21,109 nucleotides of DNA from Candidatus Latescibacterota bacterium (GCA_012271065.1 JAAXHE010000113.1:1-21109); one strand, 5' to 3'. Positions 1 to 7,504 are shown, numbered from the stretch's first letter. The notes: generated by a model from the letters alone, not told the origin. Program-made: numbers and translations.

Positions 1-219
1 GTCAGTCTGACGGCGGACTGGTACGCCGACGCCTACTGGACGGTGGATGCCTACGTCAGCTCCAGGGGCGAGGCGCTGAGCGACCTGTTCCGGTCGACGG
101 AGTTCTCGATTGTCGCGAACAACCTGCTCGACACCCCCTACCTGTCGGCGATCACCGAGAACGCGGCATGGCTGGGCGCGGCCCGAACCATTTCCATGAC
201 CACCACCGTATCGTTCTGA
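1..219 (+). CDS. TonB-dependent receptor, C-terminal end (partial)
   Basis: The first frame of the plus strand is open from base 1 and stops with TGA at 217-219, giving the last 72 residues of a protein that starts outside the window. The sequence contains FSIVANNLLDTPYLSAITEN, then WLGAARTISMTTTVSF at the very end. Alternating polar and hydrophobic residues, the WLGA-x-RT-(I/V)S pattern and a terminal phenylalanine are what is seen at the end of TonB-dependent receptor beta-barrels, where the last strand and Phe are read by the BAM complex. The substrate cannot be told from this fragment. No terminator is obvious after the stop; a long inverted repeat begins about 30 bp downstream. A long minus-strand frame also crosses this stretch, but its translation there resembles no protein family. 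Confidence 0.85.
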   Translation, partial: VSLTADWYADAYWTVDAYVSSRGEALSDLFRSTEFSIVANNLLDTPYLSAITENAAWLGAARTISMTTTVSF

Positions 220-555
220 CGGCACTCGACTCGTTCTCCCTAGACCTTCTGTCCCGGAAATAAGTTGCCTAAATTCGACCGCCGAGTCGCCCGTCTCGCA
301 AGGCGCCACCGACCTGCGTAAGGTCGGCGAGCGAAGGGAACGTAGCGAGACGGGATGAATCGCCGGTCGAATGGTCAGGAATTTTTGGGACAGGACACCT
401 AGGATGAACGGATGCCGTCGCCGAGGCTCGGCGATCACGGGTCCCAGCGTCCAAGGATCTCCGATGCGGTTGATTGGATTCCCGTTCGGGAAGAGGGACA
501 CAATGAGGCAACCGCTCGACCACAAATCCTGTAAGTGACTGCATAATAGCCACTT
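220..555. other. Intergenic stretch with hairpin repeat
   Basis: No convincing gene is present. The stretch holds the long inverted repeat at 249-393 and a smaller hairpin at 532-556 (arms taagtgact and agccactta, one mismatch, 7-base loop). Minus-strand translation is open in more than one frame here but reads as low-quality sequence derived from the repeat. The junction between recognisable lipoprotein sequence and this region lies around 540-586. Confidence 0.6.
249..393. repeat. Long imperfect inverted repeat (MITE/REP-like)
   Basis: The left arm (249-299) starts ctgtccc and ends cccgtctcgc. The right arm (345-393) is its imperfect reverse complement, starting gcgagacggg and ending gggacag. 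Both arms carry an attcgaccg block in matching position. The loop contains a nested hairpin, cgacc/ggtcg, at 310-326. No coding capacity is credible. The architecture is that of a non-autonomous palindromic element. The string gtctcgcaaggcgc in it recurs at about 3690-3704. Confidence 0.65.
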
Positions 556-1587
556 ATGGCGTTGCATCATACCTTCACCGTCGCAGTACTCCTCGGGAAT
601 GCCCGGGAGGACGACAGCCTCCACGTCGATCGCCAGAAACGTGTTGTGATGTATGGTAATTACGGTGCCGGCGATGTCCGTTCCGTCGTCCCGGTCCCTG
701 CCGCCGTGCATGTCGAAGCTGTGGCTGTTGGCGTTTTCCAGGACCAGGTTGTAGCGGGCCTCGTAGCTCGTGCCGGGCCTTCCCGTACCGGCGATGTGGT
801 GACGGCACCAGTCGAAGAGGTTGGCCTCGATCAGCGCTTCCGACCGGTCCATAACCACGCCGTAGCCCAGACCGTGGCGCTGGTTGTGGTGGAAATAGTT
901 GTGGTGAATGTGGTTGTCCGTGGAATTGGCCCTCAGGAAAATCGCGCCGTGACTCCAGCCAAAGAGCTCGCAGTTGTCCACTTCCAGTCGGGATTCGGAG
1001 GTCTCGATGCCCCGGGAGTTGGGGATACTGTAGTACCGTCCTTCCGCACTGAGCTGCCTCATTTGCTCAGTGCGCCTCATCGTATCCGGGCCCTCCAGCC
1101 GGAGTCCGGTAACGCGCACGCCGGGACCGGTGGCGACAAAGAGGGGAATCGTCTCCAGTTCCTTCGAGTAAACCAGGCCGCCCTCGGTATCGGGCTTGCC
1201 ACGTCCGCTGGCCAGCGTCACACCGGCGCCGATCTCGATTTTCTGGTCGCCCGTAAGGTCCACCCTGTCGGTGTCCGCCAGATAGACCACCTGGCCCTGG
1301 GTCGCCTGCTTGAGCGCATCGAGCAGTTCCGCCCGGTTGGTGACAAAATAGTCGTGCTCGTCGACCAGTTGGTCGTATCCTTCACCCCCGCCGATGGGAT
1401 TGCCCGTGGGGTTCGAGTCGGCGCCAAACGTGCTGTCCGACAGCAGGGGCCTGGGCTGCCGGGGGGTGTTATCCGTGGTCTCCGCAGGCGCCGGCTCCGG
1501 GGCGGCGGGCTTTTCTTTCTCGCCGCAGGCCGCAAGGAGAATCAGTACGCCGAGACAGGTGAGCGTTCTGTTTATAGTCGTTGTCAT
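556..1587 (-). CDS. Beta-helix lipoprotein, 3'-disrupted
   Basis: ATG at 1587-1585 is preceded by a good ribosome site (GAGGTG, 5 bases upstream). Residues 1-21 form a lipoprotein signal ending in the lipobox LLAAC, with Cys21 the predicted lipidated residue. A Pro/Ala/Glu-rich linker follows (22-45). From about residue 78 the sequence looks like a right-handed parallel beta-helix: GVRVTGLRLEGP, then repeated IHHN/HHN turns (HIHHNYFHHN near 226-235, TIHHNTF near 311-317), as in NosD/pectate-lyase-type and other carbohydrate-active folds. Family-like sequence ends near residue 333 (base about 586) at PGIPEEY, mid-helix. Beyond that the frame stays open to base 1, antisense to the receptor gene, but the translation is not protein-like. 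I therefore treat the gene as truncated by a rearrangement; base 556 is an approximate limit. Substrate and activity are unknown. A plus-strand frame over the same bases is a shadow. Confidence 0.7.
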
Positions 1588-1712
1588 TGTTCACCTCGCA
1601 CATGCGCCCCGGGCACACCCTCCGCCTATCGGCAGTCAACTGTCAGCTAAAAGCAGAAAACCAAATTCAACATCCACATCTCCCCAAATTCCCTGCCTAC
1701 GGCGTGTTCCTT

Positions 1713-1851
1713 AAAAGCGGGGAGACGGAAGACGGGAGAGGGTAGAGATTACCTGCCTTGCCAAGTTTCTTCTCGTGCCAGAGGCAAGAAAAACTAAAAT
1801 ATCGGGCAAGGACTTCCTCTACCGGCTTTCCTCTACCTTCTCACCGCCTTT
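1713..1851. repeat. 139-bp dispersed repeat, copy A
   Basis: This begins aaaagcgggga and ends tcaccgccttt. It aligns over its whole 139 bp with bases 10872-11010 with moderate divergence. Shared blocks are cctgccttgc, ttcttctcgtgcc, gggcaagga and caccgccttt. The ends are imperfect inverted repeats, and the centre holds a small hairpin (ttctcg / caagaa, degenerate in this copy). The size, lack of coding capacity and intergenic location fit a MITE-like element. Confidence 0.75.
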
Positions 1852-2124
1852 AGAATTGTCGCCGCTGGGCGCGGGGCCTGCCACATGCATGGCGCGAACA
1901 CCCTCACAGGTCTCACGTGATACGCTGGCCTGCCAATCCCGGAGGACAACGTAAATCGGTGCGGGACGGAACAACGCGCCCTGCTCTGGGAGTACTCAGG
2001 ATTGACATCGCGTTTGTAAACGGTGTGGCTTCCAGGGTTAGAGCAGCCATCAGCCAAAAACGAAAAGCAAGAGGCGGTATTCGATACGGCAATCGTGATA
2101 TCAATTCGAGGATGCCTCGTTGCC

Positions 2125-2152
2125 GTAGGGGCGACCGGCCGGTCGCCCCTAC
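2125..2152. repeat. Perfect 28-bp palindrome
   Basis: The 14-base half gtaggggcgaccgg is followed directly by its exact reverse complement, so there is no loop. It sits inside a weaker outer inverted repeat (about 2090-2233). There is no downstream T-tract on either strand, so an intrinsic terminator is unlikely. It resembles the centre of a dispersed palindromic intergenic element. Confidence 0.8.
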
Positions 2153-2242
2153 AAATTCCCGTCTTGCGTCTAACGGATTCAAGTCCCGATTCGCGAAAGG
2201 CAGCCCCGGAACGCGCAATTGGAATCACGATCGTGAACATAT

Positions 2243-3613
2243 CTAATACAGATCTTCCCGCGTCGTAATCGGACACCACCGGGCGGTGTTGAGATGGTCC
2301 AGGAGGATGTTGAGCGCATCGGGCGTGCCGATATACTGGAGCGCCACCGCGGCGTGCCCGGAGGTGTAGCGGTTCTCGTCCTGCAGGGCTTCACTCAGCG
2401 CAGGGATGGCGGATTCGCCGTCCGTTCCGAATCGCGCCAGGGCATACGCCGCGGTGTAACGGACCTGGTCGTCGTCGTCATTCAGCGCGTTCGCCAATGC
2501 GGGCACGGACACGTCCGGATTGCCGGCGATGGTACCCAGGGCTTCGGCCGCGTGGTGACGGACCCATTCCGACGGATCGTTCAGCGTATGCGCGATCGCG
2601 GATACCGCCTCGACTGCCGCCGGGCCCGCGTCGCCCAGCGCGAAGACGGCATGGCCGCGCACTTTCTCATCGTCATGACCGAGCGATGCCGCCAGGTCGG
2701 GCACGGCGGGCTCTCCAATCGCACCCAGCGCATAGGCGGCGTTGAGTTTTACGCCGTCGTCCTCGGACTTAAGGGCCCGACAGAGCGGACCGACAGCCGG
2801 CTCACCGGTTGCGGCCAGTTCGTAAGCCGCGTTGAGCCGGGCATGTTCGTCGCCGTCGTGAAGCGTCCGGGTAAGCGCGTCCACGTTGCCGGCGTGTCCG
2901 TTGGCGTTCGAACCGCGCGACCACTCCCAGATGCTGTTCCAGACAAACGGGTGCCTGTCGCCCACGTGCGTGTTGTTCCAGGCCTTATCGGTGTGGTTCC
3001 ACTCGGGCTTTGTGGGCTCGGACATGCGGGTGAACTGGAACTTCATCATATACCGTGTCTTGTCCACCTGGTTGGGCATGGCCCGATGCCAGATGTCGAA
3101 GTGGACGATTGCGATCGTGCCCGCTTCGCCGCACACGGAAACACCGGCATCGTCTGGATCCTCGAGGCGGTCCATGTAGCAATGCGTGTGGGGAATGACC
3201 CCCGTCGGCCCGTTGATCAGTTCCACGTCCTGGGGATAATAGAATGCCATCGCCCACCGGTTGCGGTGGTAACGCAGCTTGTAATACCCCCAATAGCTGT
3301 CCTTGTGCCATCCTCCGCCCGGGCCGTTGGGCTTGTTGAAATGGCAGTGGCGGTGGATGTGCATGGCATGGTCTTGACCGAGGATGGACGAGAAGGCGCC
3401 GTGGACTTCAGGCTGGTCGAAGACCGTCTGGATTTCGGGAATGCGAGGCAGGACGTTGTTGCCCGGGTTGCCTTCCTTGATGAAGACTTCGTCGGTCTTT
3501 CTGTAGATTTCTTCGTGGAACTCCGGCGGGAGGTCCACCTTGATCGTAATGAATCCATTGGCGATGAATTCCTGCATTTTTTCGTCGTCGAGGAGGTATT
3601 TCCGGTCCGGCAT
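2243..3613 (-). CDS. PhyH-like dioxygenase with C-terminal HEAT repeats
   Basis: This 456-residue protein starts at ATG 3613-3611, with CGGAG about 9 bases upstream. Residues 1-200 match the phytanoyl-CoA dioxygenase (PhyH) branch of Fe(II)/2-oxoglutarate oxygenases. The iron triad is visible as H103-x-D105 (GWHKDS) and a distal H176 (IWHRAMP). R187, 11 residues further on, is a plausible 2-oxoglutarate anchor. GPTGVIPHTH (135-144) is the usual strand/turn between them. Residues 245-445 are about six HEAT/PBS-lyase-type repeats (NAAYALGAIGEPAVPDLAAS, HAVFALGDAGPAAV, VRHHAAEALG). No signal peptide is present, so it is probably cytoplasmic. The family hydroxylates small molecules; the substrate here cannot be read. 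The HEAT solenoid may bind a partner or shape substrate access. It is transcribed alone, and the TAG stop adjoins repeat-rich DNA. Confidence 0.88.
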   Translation of the reverse strand: MPDRKYLLDDEKMQEFIANGFITIKVDLPPEFHEEIYRKTDEVFIKEGNPGNNVLPRIPEIQTVFDQPEVHGAFSSILGQDHAMHIHRHCHFNKPNGPGGGWHKDSYWGYYKLRYHRNRWAMAFYYPQDVELINGPTGVIPHTHCYMDRLEDPDDAGVSVCGEAGTIAIVHFDIWHRAMPNQVDKTRYMMKFQFTRMSEPTKPEWNHTDKAWNNTHVGDRHPFVWNSIWEWSRGSNANGHAGNVDALTRTLHDGDEHARLNAAYELAATGEPAVGPLCRALKSEDDGVKLNAAYALGAIGEPAVPDLAASLGHDDEKVRGHAVFALGDAGPAAVEAVSAIAHTLNDPSEWVRHHAAEALGTIAGNPDVSVPALANALNDDDDQVRYTAAYALARFGTDGESAIPALSEALQDENRYTSGHAAVALQYIGTPDALNILLDHLNTARWCPITTREDLY

Positions 3614-3883
3614 GGCTCAAATCTCCGTGAAGATGGTGGGCGACTCACGTAAGGACGAGTAAATGGATCGACGGGGACGGTCCGAGGTCTCGCAAGGCGC
3701 AGACCTGCTCTACGCAAACATTACACACACAAAACTTGAGGCTTCGCTGCTAATCAATCGACTCGAAAAGTGCTGCGAAATTTAGCATTCTGCCTCGTGC
3801 ACCGAGGATACGGTTGGTAGTAGGTGACTATGGTCAAACATCCAGCGGGAGGCCAAATCGGCGGGAACCCTACCAAATGACGG
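3614..3883. other. Intergenic spacer with repeat fragment
   Basis: There is no gene in these 270 bp between the dioxygenase start and the methyltransferase stop. The string gtctcgcaaggcgc near 3690-3704 matches part of the 249-393 hairpin element and may be a remnant copy. A short hairpin, cctcg/cgagg with a 5-base loop, lies at 3793-3807 without a T-tract. Composition shifts to A+T-richer towards 3884, marking the edge of the restriction-modification island. Confidence 0.45.
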
Positions 3884-5149
3884 TTAATTCTTGAGCAAAA
3901 CCACCCTATTGGTGTTAGTGCCCTTGGATGAATTGTCAACTCCCCAGCAATTGGAAGTCTTCGTAAACTCCTGAGAATTAATCAAGATCAAAACAGGCCT
4001 CAACCCTGCATCTTCAGCAGCTGGTATAACACTCTCTTCCAGTCTAACTCTCCCATTTCTTACTTCCCCCACTTCAAAAGCCACATACCCATTTGGTTTA
4101 AGTACCCTCTTTAATTCCTTAAAAACCAAGGTCATATGATCTTGCCAATCTTCGACTTTTCTAAATGACCATATTGGAATCTCTCTCCCTTCAATACCAT
4201 TGAACCAGCAACGTAGCCAATTGTCCGTCGCGTAGTCGACGACATCCAAGAATGGTGGCGAAGTTACAACTAAAGAGACTGAATTGCTCTCGATTTCGCT
4301 TGTGTTTTCGCACGATTGCGTAAGCAAAACTGTAGAATCTCCATATCCCCTTATAGCCTGCAACTCGTCATCCTTCAGCTTTGATAAAAGCGATCGGCTC
4401 TTCTTGAGAATCAGTTCAGGAACGTTACGAAAATCGGGCTCTTGAAGTCTCCTTGCGTTTATGATCTTTTGTCTTTCGATAGTAACGGCTTGGTTGGGAG
4501 GGAGCGTGTATACTGAAAAAAAGCCCTTAGAGTGACCTGTAAGTCTATTTGTTGCAACCATTCTTATCCATGCGTCTACGTTGTCGACCTCGTCATTTTT
4601 TTCGATCAGATATTTCCTGAGTCCACAGATTTGGCGTAGCGTATCTGGATGATAAAATACGGTAAAATCATCAGGAAATTCACTTTCGTATGCGTACTCA
4701 ATAACATCAAGACGATCTTCGATTTCCTTTAGCGTAGGCGGGTTTAATCTTGGGTATAATAGCAAGGCACTTAATGGGTTAACATCGCAACCGGTTGCAT
4801 ATCTCTTCAAAATGGTGGCTTCTAGCAAAGTTGTGCCTCGACCCATAAACGGATCATAGACTAAATCACCTATATCTGTTAATCTCTCAATGAAAAACTT
4901 AGGCAACTGTGGTTTAAAGCATGCTCGATATGAAATCTCATGCAGACTATGAGCTGCCCTTTGTTTAGAGGTCCAGAATTCGTTGGTGAAGACCGGTATA
5001 TGCTCAAAGCCAATGCCCATAGGGTGGTCGATTCTCGTCGCCTCTCCGAATGCATCGTAGGCCTCTAACTCTGCAACTAGCCTAGATTCTTTACCGGCAG
5101 AGAAAGAAGAAGAGTCTACCTTAAATAGCTCTAATTGTGCGGGTTCCAT
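3884..5149 (-). CDS. Site-specific DNA methyltransferase (type II R-M)
   Basis: This 421-residue protein starts at ATG 5149-5147, with AGGA about 8 bases upstream. Amino-methyltransferase motifs are clear. The AdoMet-binding motif I is D99-P-F-M-G-R-G-T-T107, followed by GCDVNPLS (120-127, acidic motif II). The catalytic motif IV is T-S-P-P-F at 296-300. SPP(Y/F) is typical of enzymes that methylate N4 of cytosine or N6 of adenine. Motif I precedes motif IV, with about 190 residues between them that could hold the target-recognition region, an alpha-type order. FKELKRVLKPNGYVAFEVGE (343-362) fits a later Rossmann-fold strand. The gene lies 9 bp after the nuclease gene on the same strand and should protect host DNA from it. 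Both genes are visibly A+T-richer than their neighbours, which suggests transfer. The recognition sequence cannot be read. Confidence 0.87.
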   Translation of the reverse strand: MEPAQLELFKVDSSSFSAGKESRLVAELEAYDAFGEATRIDHPMGIGFEHIPVFTNEFWTSKQRAAHSLHEISYRACFKPQLPKFFIERLTDIGDLVYDPFMGRGTTLLEATILKRYATGCDVNPLSALLLYPRLNPPTLKEIEDRLDVIEYAYESEFPDDFTVFYHPDTLRQICGLRKYLIEKNDEVDNVDAWIRMVATNRLTGHSKGFFSVYTLPPNQAVTIERQKIINARRLQEPDFRNVPELILKKSRSLLSKLKDDELQAIRGYGDSTVLLTQSCENTSEIESNSVSLVVTSPPFLDVVDYATDNWLRCWFNGIEGREIPIWSFRKVEDWQDHMTLVFKELKRVLKPNGYVAFEVGEVRNGRVRLEESVIPAAEDAGLRPVLILINSQEFTKTSNCWGVDNSSKGTNTNRVVLLKN

Positions 5150-5158
5150 TGTCTAGTC

Positions 5159-5749
5159 CTAGAGGGTCACGTTGTGGTGAGATCCTTGGCTCAGAATCTT
5201 ATGATTGACTGAGGCCTCAAGTCTTACATTTACCTGAGTATCGGGTTCAAGGAAGTCTAGTCGGAGTTGCTCAACTCGGCAGGTTCCGCCCGAATTGTTA
5301 TAAATAACTGTTGCAAGTATATGATTTATGGAACCTCGAAACTTCCTTCGTAGCTTTGTTGACGATGATGTGAGAACTCGCCTGTTGGAATCCGATGGAT
5401 TCCAGTGGCTTGTCGCTTTGAATTCGAGAGGATATTCTTTCCTGTCGTTCAATCGTACCAATGCCTTATCTGGATAACCTGCGCCTGAGCACTCGAATAT
5501 CTTGAACTCACTGAGATGTGTTTGTATTTCTCTAATGAAATGTCTTTCTACTTGATTGCCAATTGATTGATTCGTGCTACCTTGGACAATTGGTACGAAA
5601 CCGCCGATTGTCAGTGACCCATGTATAGCTTGCCTAAAATCCCTCTCAATCGCGACACTTTCTGAACGACTCCACTGCATAACGAGTGGCCGAACCGGGA
5701 TATTTTCCCACCGCAACAAATCATTATAATAATCAAGCAAAGTGCTCAT
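5159..5749 (-). CDS. Probable type II restriction endonuclease, PD-(D/E)XK
   Basis: This 196-residue protein starts at ATG 5749-5747 after an AGGTAAAG ribosome site. A PD-(D/E)XK core is visible: G91-Y-P-D94-K, then E109-F-K111 after 14 residues, with upstream E68 (GNQVERHF) as a candidate first acidic residue. The spacing and the predicted strand-turn-strand (KALVRLNDRKEYPLEFKATS) fit a restriction-endonuclease fold. The size suits an orthodox type IIP enzyme. It is the first gene of a two-gene unit with the methyltransferase, which is the main support for the restriction role. I do not recognise the subfamily and cannot predict a target site. No controller (C) protein gene precedes it. It shares the low GC of the methyltransferase gene. 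Confidence 0.72.
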   Translation of the reverse strand: MSTLLDYYNDLLRWENIPVRPLVMQWSRSESVAIERDFRQAIHGSLTIGGFVPIVQGSTNQSIGNQVERHFIREIQTHLSEFKIFECSGAGYPDKALVRLNDRKEYPLEFKATSHWNPSDSNRRVLTSSSTKLRRKFRGSINHILATVIYNNSGGTCRVEQLRLDFLEPDTQVNVRLEASVNHKILSQGSHHNVTL

Positions 5750-6368
5750 CTTTACCTATTTCTATTGAACTTTGTGTCCATCCGGGCCAGACAATTAGCC
5801 AGGTTAAATGTACGCAACCAATTCGGCCCTGAATGTCTACGACCCAGCACCTGTAAAGACAACAATCGAGCGCTAAGAGTCCTCGGATTCAACCCAACCG
5901 TGGATAATCGCTCCGGGAAAACTTGAGTAAGTATGAAAAAACCCGGAAGGCAGACTTGTTCGAATTGACGCCGCAACCGAACTATCTCGTCACAACAAGA
6001 ACAGTATCGGATCTCTCCTCGTTAGCATTCCACTCTGAACCATATTGCGACAGGTAAAGTGCCTGACTTAACGTTTATACGCCGCTGTGATTCCGCTTCC
6101 ATTTTGGGCCTGCGGTTGCTCGCATCTGGCCCAGTATACGCAAATATTACGGACATGGCATATACGCGTCAAGGGATTATTCTGCGGCGAGCAGCGGGCG
6201 GCCGCGCGACGCCCGGGATCGGCACACCTCTTCTTCTTTTCCAGGCATTAACTGTTGCTTTTTCCAGTGATCTGGCGAATTTATACTGAACCTCCCGGAC
6301 AATAACCGTGTCTTGCAGGGTGTGAGACAGGGAATACAGCGCTTCTTCTGCCGATTGCGGGTAAAAAG
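5750..6368. other. Intergenic region, island edge to sigma operon
   Basis: About 620 bp separate the divergent nuclease and sigma-factor genes. Two open frames of about 75 codons (5752-5976 minus and 6059-6289 plus) show no motif, no helix-turn-helix and no good ribosome site, and I do not call them. Both divergent promoters must lie here. Base composition changes from A+T-rich near 5750 to a GC-rich patch at about 6183-6222. An ECF-type promoter candidate lies at 6287-6315. Confidence 0.5.
6287..6315 (+). promoter_or_regulatory. Candidate ECF-sigma promoter
   Basis: TGAACCT (6287-6293) is followed, after a 16-base spacer, by GTCTTG (6310-6315). This resembles the RpoE-type pattern GGAACTT-N15/16-GTCTAA. 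It sits about 125 bp upstream of the predicted sigma-factor start, where an autoregulatory promoter would be expected. It is one match found by eye, so a chance match is possible. Confidence 0.35.
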
Positions 6369-6430
6369 GTGTTATCCGTAGAACTTCAAAATCAACTCAC
6401 GATACCGATTCCTCAGCGCGCCGATACGCC

Positions 6431-6434
6431 GGAG
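6431..6434 (+). promoter_or_regulatory. Ribosome binding site deciding sigma-factor start
   Basis: GGAG lies 6 bases before ATG 6441. The upstream in-frame GTG at 6369 lacks a well-spaced site, and the 24 extra residues it would add are not family-like. This favours 6441 as the start. Confidence 0.6.
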
Positions 6435-6440
6435 TCCCGA

Positions 6441-7001
6441 ATGCCTCAGGAACGGTTCCTGATCCAGCAGTGTCTCTCGGGAAATCAGGAAGCGTTCCGG
6501 AGGTTGATCGAACCCCACCAGGACTTCGTCTTCCGGGTTGCGCTTTCAATCCTGGGCAACCGGGAGGAGGCGGAGGAAGCGGCCCAGGATGCATTTGTAC
6601 GCGCTTACCGCGGGCTGGGTTCGTTTTCGGGGAAGGTTCCGTTTCAGGCATGGATGTACCGTATTGCGGTTCGGACCGCCCTGAACGTGCGCAGGCGACG
6701 GCGACGACGTTTGTTTGAGCGCCTGACGCCGCCCGCCTGGTTCGGAGGACTTGCTTCGTCGGAGACGGAAGCACCGGACACTCAGTTTGCAAAACGGGAC
6801 GCACGAATTCGCCTGAGGGCGATAATCGACCGGCTGCCGGGAAAGCTCCACGAGATTGTGGTGTTGTCCTATCTGCAGGAACTTGCCGGCAGCGAAATCG
6901 CAAACATCCTGAACATCCCTGAAGGCACGGTCAAATCCCGGTTGCACCGGGCGCGGGAAAAACTGCAGAAAGAGTTCGAGAGACAGGGTCTGCTGGATTG
7001 A
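6441..7001 (+). CDS. ECF-type RNA polymerase sigma factor
   Basis: From ATG 6441 this is a 186-residue sigma-70 family protein of the extracytoplasmic-function type. Region 2 spans about residues 17-82: EAFRRLIEPHQDFVFRVA, then EEAEEAAQDAFVRAY for core binding and -10 recognition, and WMYRIAVRTALN. An unusually arginine-rich stretch (84-90) starts the linker. Region 4 spans about 123-175, with LPGKLHEIVVLSYLQELAG and the helix-turn-helix EIANILNIPEGTVKSRLHRA that reads the -35 element. Region 3 is absent, as expected for ECF factors. It directs RNA polymerase to a small regulon. The anti-sigma gene follows after 24 bp, and the GWxTD genes follow that, so the operon itself is the likeliest target. 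A GTG at 6369 would give a 210-residue form. Confidence 0.92.
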   Translation: MPQERFLIQQCLSGNQEAFRRLIEPHQDFVFRVALSILGNREEAEEAAQDAFVRAYRGLGSFSGKVPFQAWMYRIAVRTALNVRRRRRRRLFERLTPPAWFGGLASSETEAPDTQFAKRDARIRLRAIIDRLPGKLHEIVVLSYLQELAGSEIANILNIPEGTVKSRLHRAREKLQKEFERQGLLD

Positions 7002-7025
7002 CCGCAACGATAGAGGGCTGAAATC

Positions 7026-7499
7026 ATGCCGAATCTGAAATGTCGTGAAACGAAGAAGCTGATGCATGGCTATCTGGACGGTGATTTGTCGCCGGACCGG
7101 GAAGAGGCCATTCGGGTTCACCTTGCACGGTGCGCGGACTGCGCGATTGCATTCGAACGGCTGCGACGAAGCGAGGACGCGGTCCGGAGCCATTTCGAGG
7201 CATCCGTCGTGAACGAGACGGCGCCAGCCGGCTTCTGGGATGGTCTGTCGGAACGGTTGGAAGCCCGGCCGGGGCGCGTCCGATGGCGCACGCAAGACCT
7301 CATCGAGAGGATTCCCCGCGGCGTGCTCGCGCCGGCGGCGGTGGCAGCGGTGCTGATGCTTGCGGTCTGGGGAATGGAGGTGTATGAAACTGCCGTACCG
7401 GCGGGGAATGGAGAATCTGCGCCGGTGCGTAAAGAACTGGCGCAGATCCGGGCATCAATCCTGGATATGGAAGCCGAACTGGAGCAACAGTGGAGATAG
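7026..7499 (+). CDS. Membrane-anchored zinc-finger anti-sigma factor
   Basis: This 157-residue protein starts at ATG 7026 with GAGGG 8 bases upstream. The N-terminus is a zf-HC2/ZAS anti-sigma domain: C6, then H32-x3-C36-x2-C39 (HLARCADC), preceded by the usual YLDGDLSPDREEAI helix. These residues would hold zinc and clamp the ECF factor encoded just upstream. One transmembrane helix is predicted at about 100-117 (VLAPAAVAAVLMLAVWGM). It puts the zinc domain in the cytoplasm and a short C-terminal tail in the periplasm; the tail (about 133-157) is a probable coiled coil (LAQIRASILDMEAELEQQ). The stop codon lies inside the ribosome-site region of the next gene, suggesting translational coupling. 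The tail could sense the exported products of the operon. Confidence 0.88.
   Translation: MPNLKCRETKKLMHGYLDGDLSPDREEAIRVHLARCADCAIAFERLRRSEDAVRSHFEASVVNETAPAGFWDGLSERLEARPGRVRWRTQDLIERIPRGVLAPAAVAAVLMLAVWGMEVYETAVPAGNGESAPVRKELAQIRASILDMEAELEQQWR
7492..7495 (+). promoter_or_regulatory. Ribosome binding site deciding GWxTD-1 start
   Basis: GGAG lies 9 bases before ATG 7505 and overlaps the end of the anti-sigma gene (TAG 7497-7499). Starting at 7505 puts a compact signal peptide at the N-terminus. The GTG at 7490 has no comparable site. Confidence 0.55.
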
Positions 7500-7504
7500 C
7501 GGCT

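Larger units (their letters stand above)
1588..2242. other. Repeat-rich intergenic region
   Basis: I see no gene in these 655 bp, which lie upstream of the lipoprotein gene and downstream of the dioxygenase gene. The stretch contains a 139-bp repeat (1713-1851), a perfect 28-bp palindrome (2125-2152), and an outer inverted pair around that palindrome: caatcgtgatatcaatt near 2090 and aattggaatcacgatcg near 2217. Short open frames exist on both strands, but they follow the repeats and resemble no protein family. Confidence 0.6.

Noticed and set aside
269..553. A 94-codon minus-strand frame beginning with GTG
   Set aside because: It lies over the palindromic repeat, has an Arg/Ser/Pro-rich translation without motifs and no ribosome site.
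556..1650. A 364-codon open frame on the plus strand
   Set aside because: It is the shadow of the lipoprotein gene, whose minus-strand reading has a ribosome site, lipobox and beta-helix repeats; the plus-strand translation has no family features.
2294..3652. A 452-codon plus-strand frame
   Set aside because: It is antisense to the dioxygenase/HEAT gene, whose catalytic motifs are intact; a Val-rich translation is typical of a shadow frame in GC-rich DNA.
3793..3807. Intrinsic terminator after the methyltransferase gene
   Set aside because: The stem is only 5 bp and no T-tract follows on the minus strand.
5752..5976. A possible small controller (C) protein upstream of the nuclease gene
   Set aside because: The 74-residue translation has no helix-turn-helix pattern and there is no ribosome site.
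6059..6289. A 76-codon plus-strand frame upstream of the sigma gene
   Set aside because: GTG start without ribosome site, no recognisable domain, and it overlaps the candidate promoter region.
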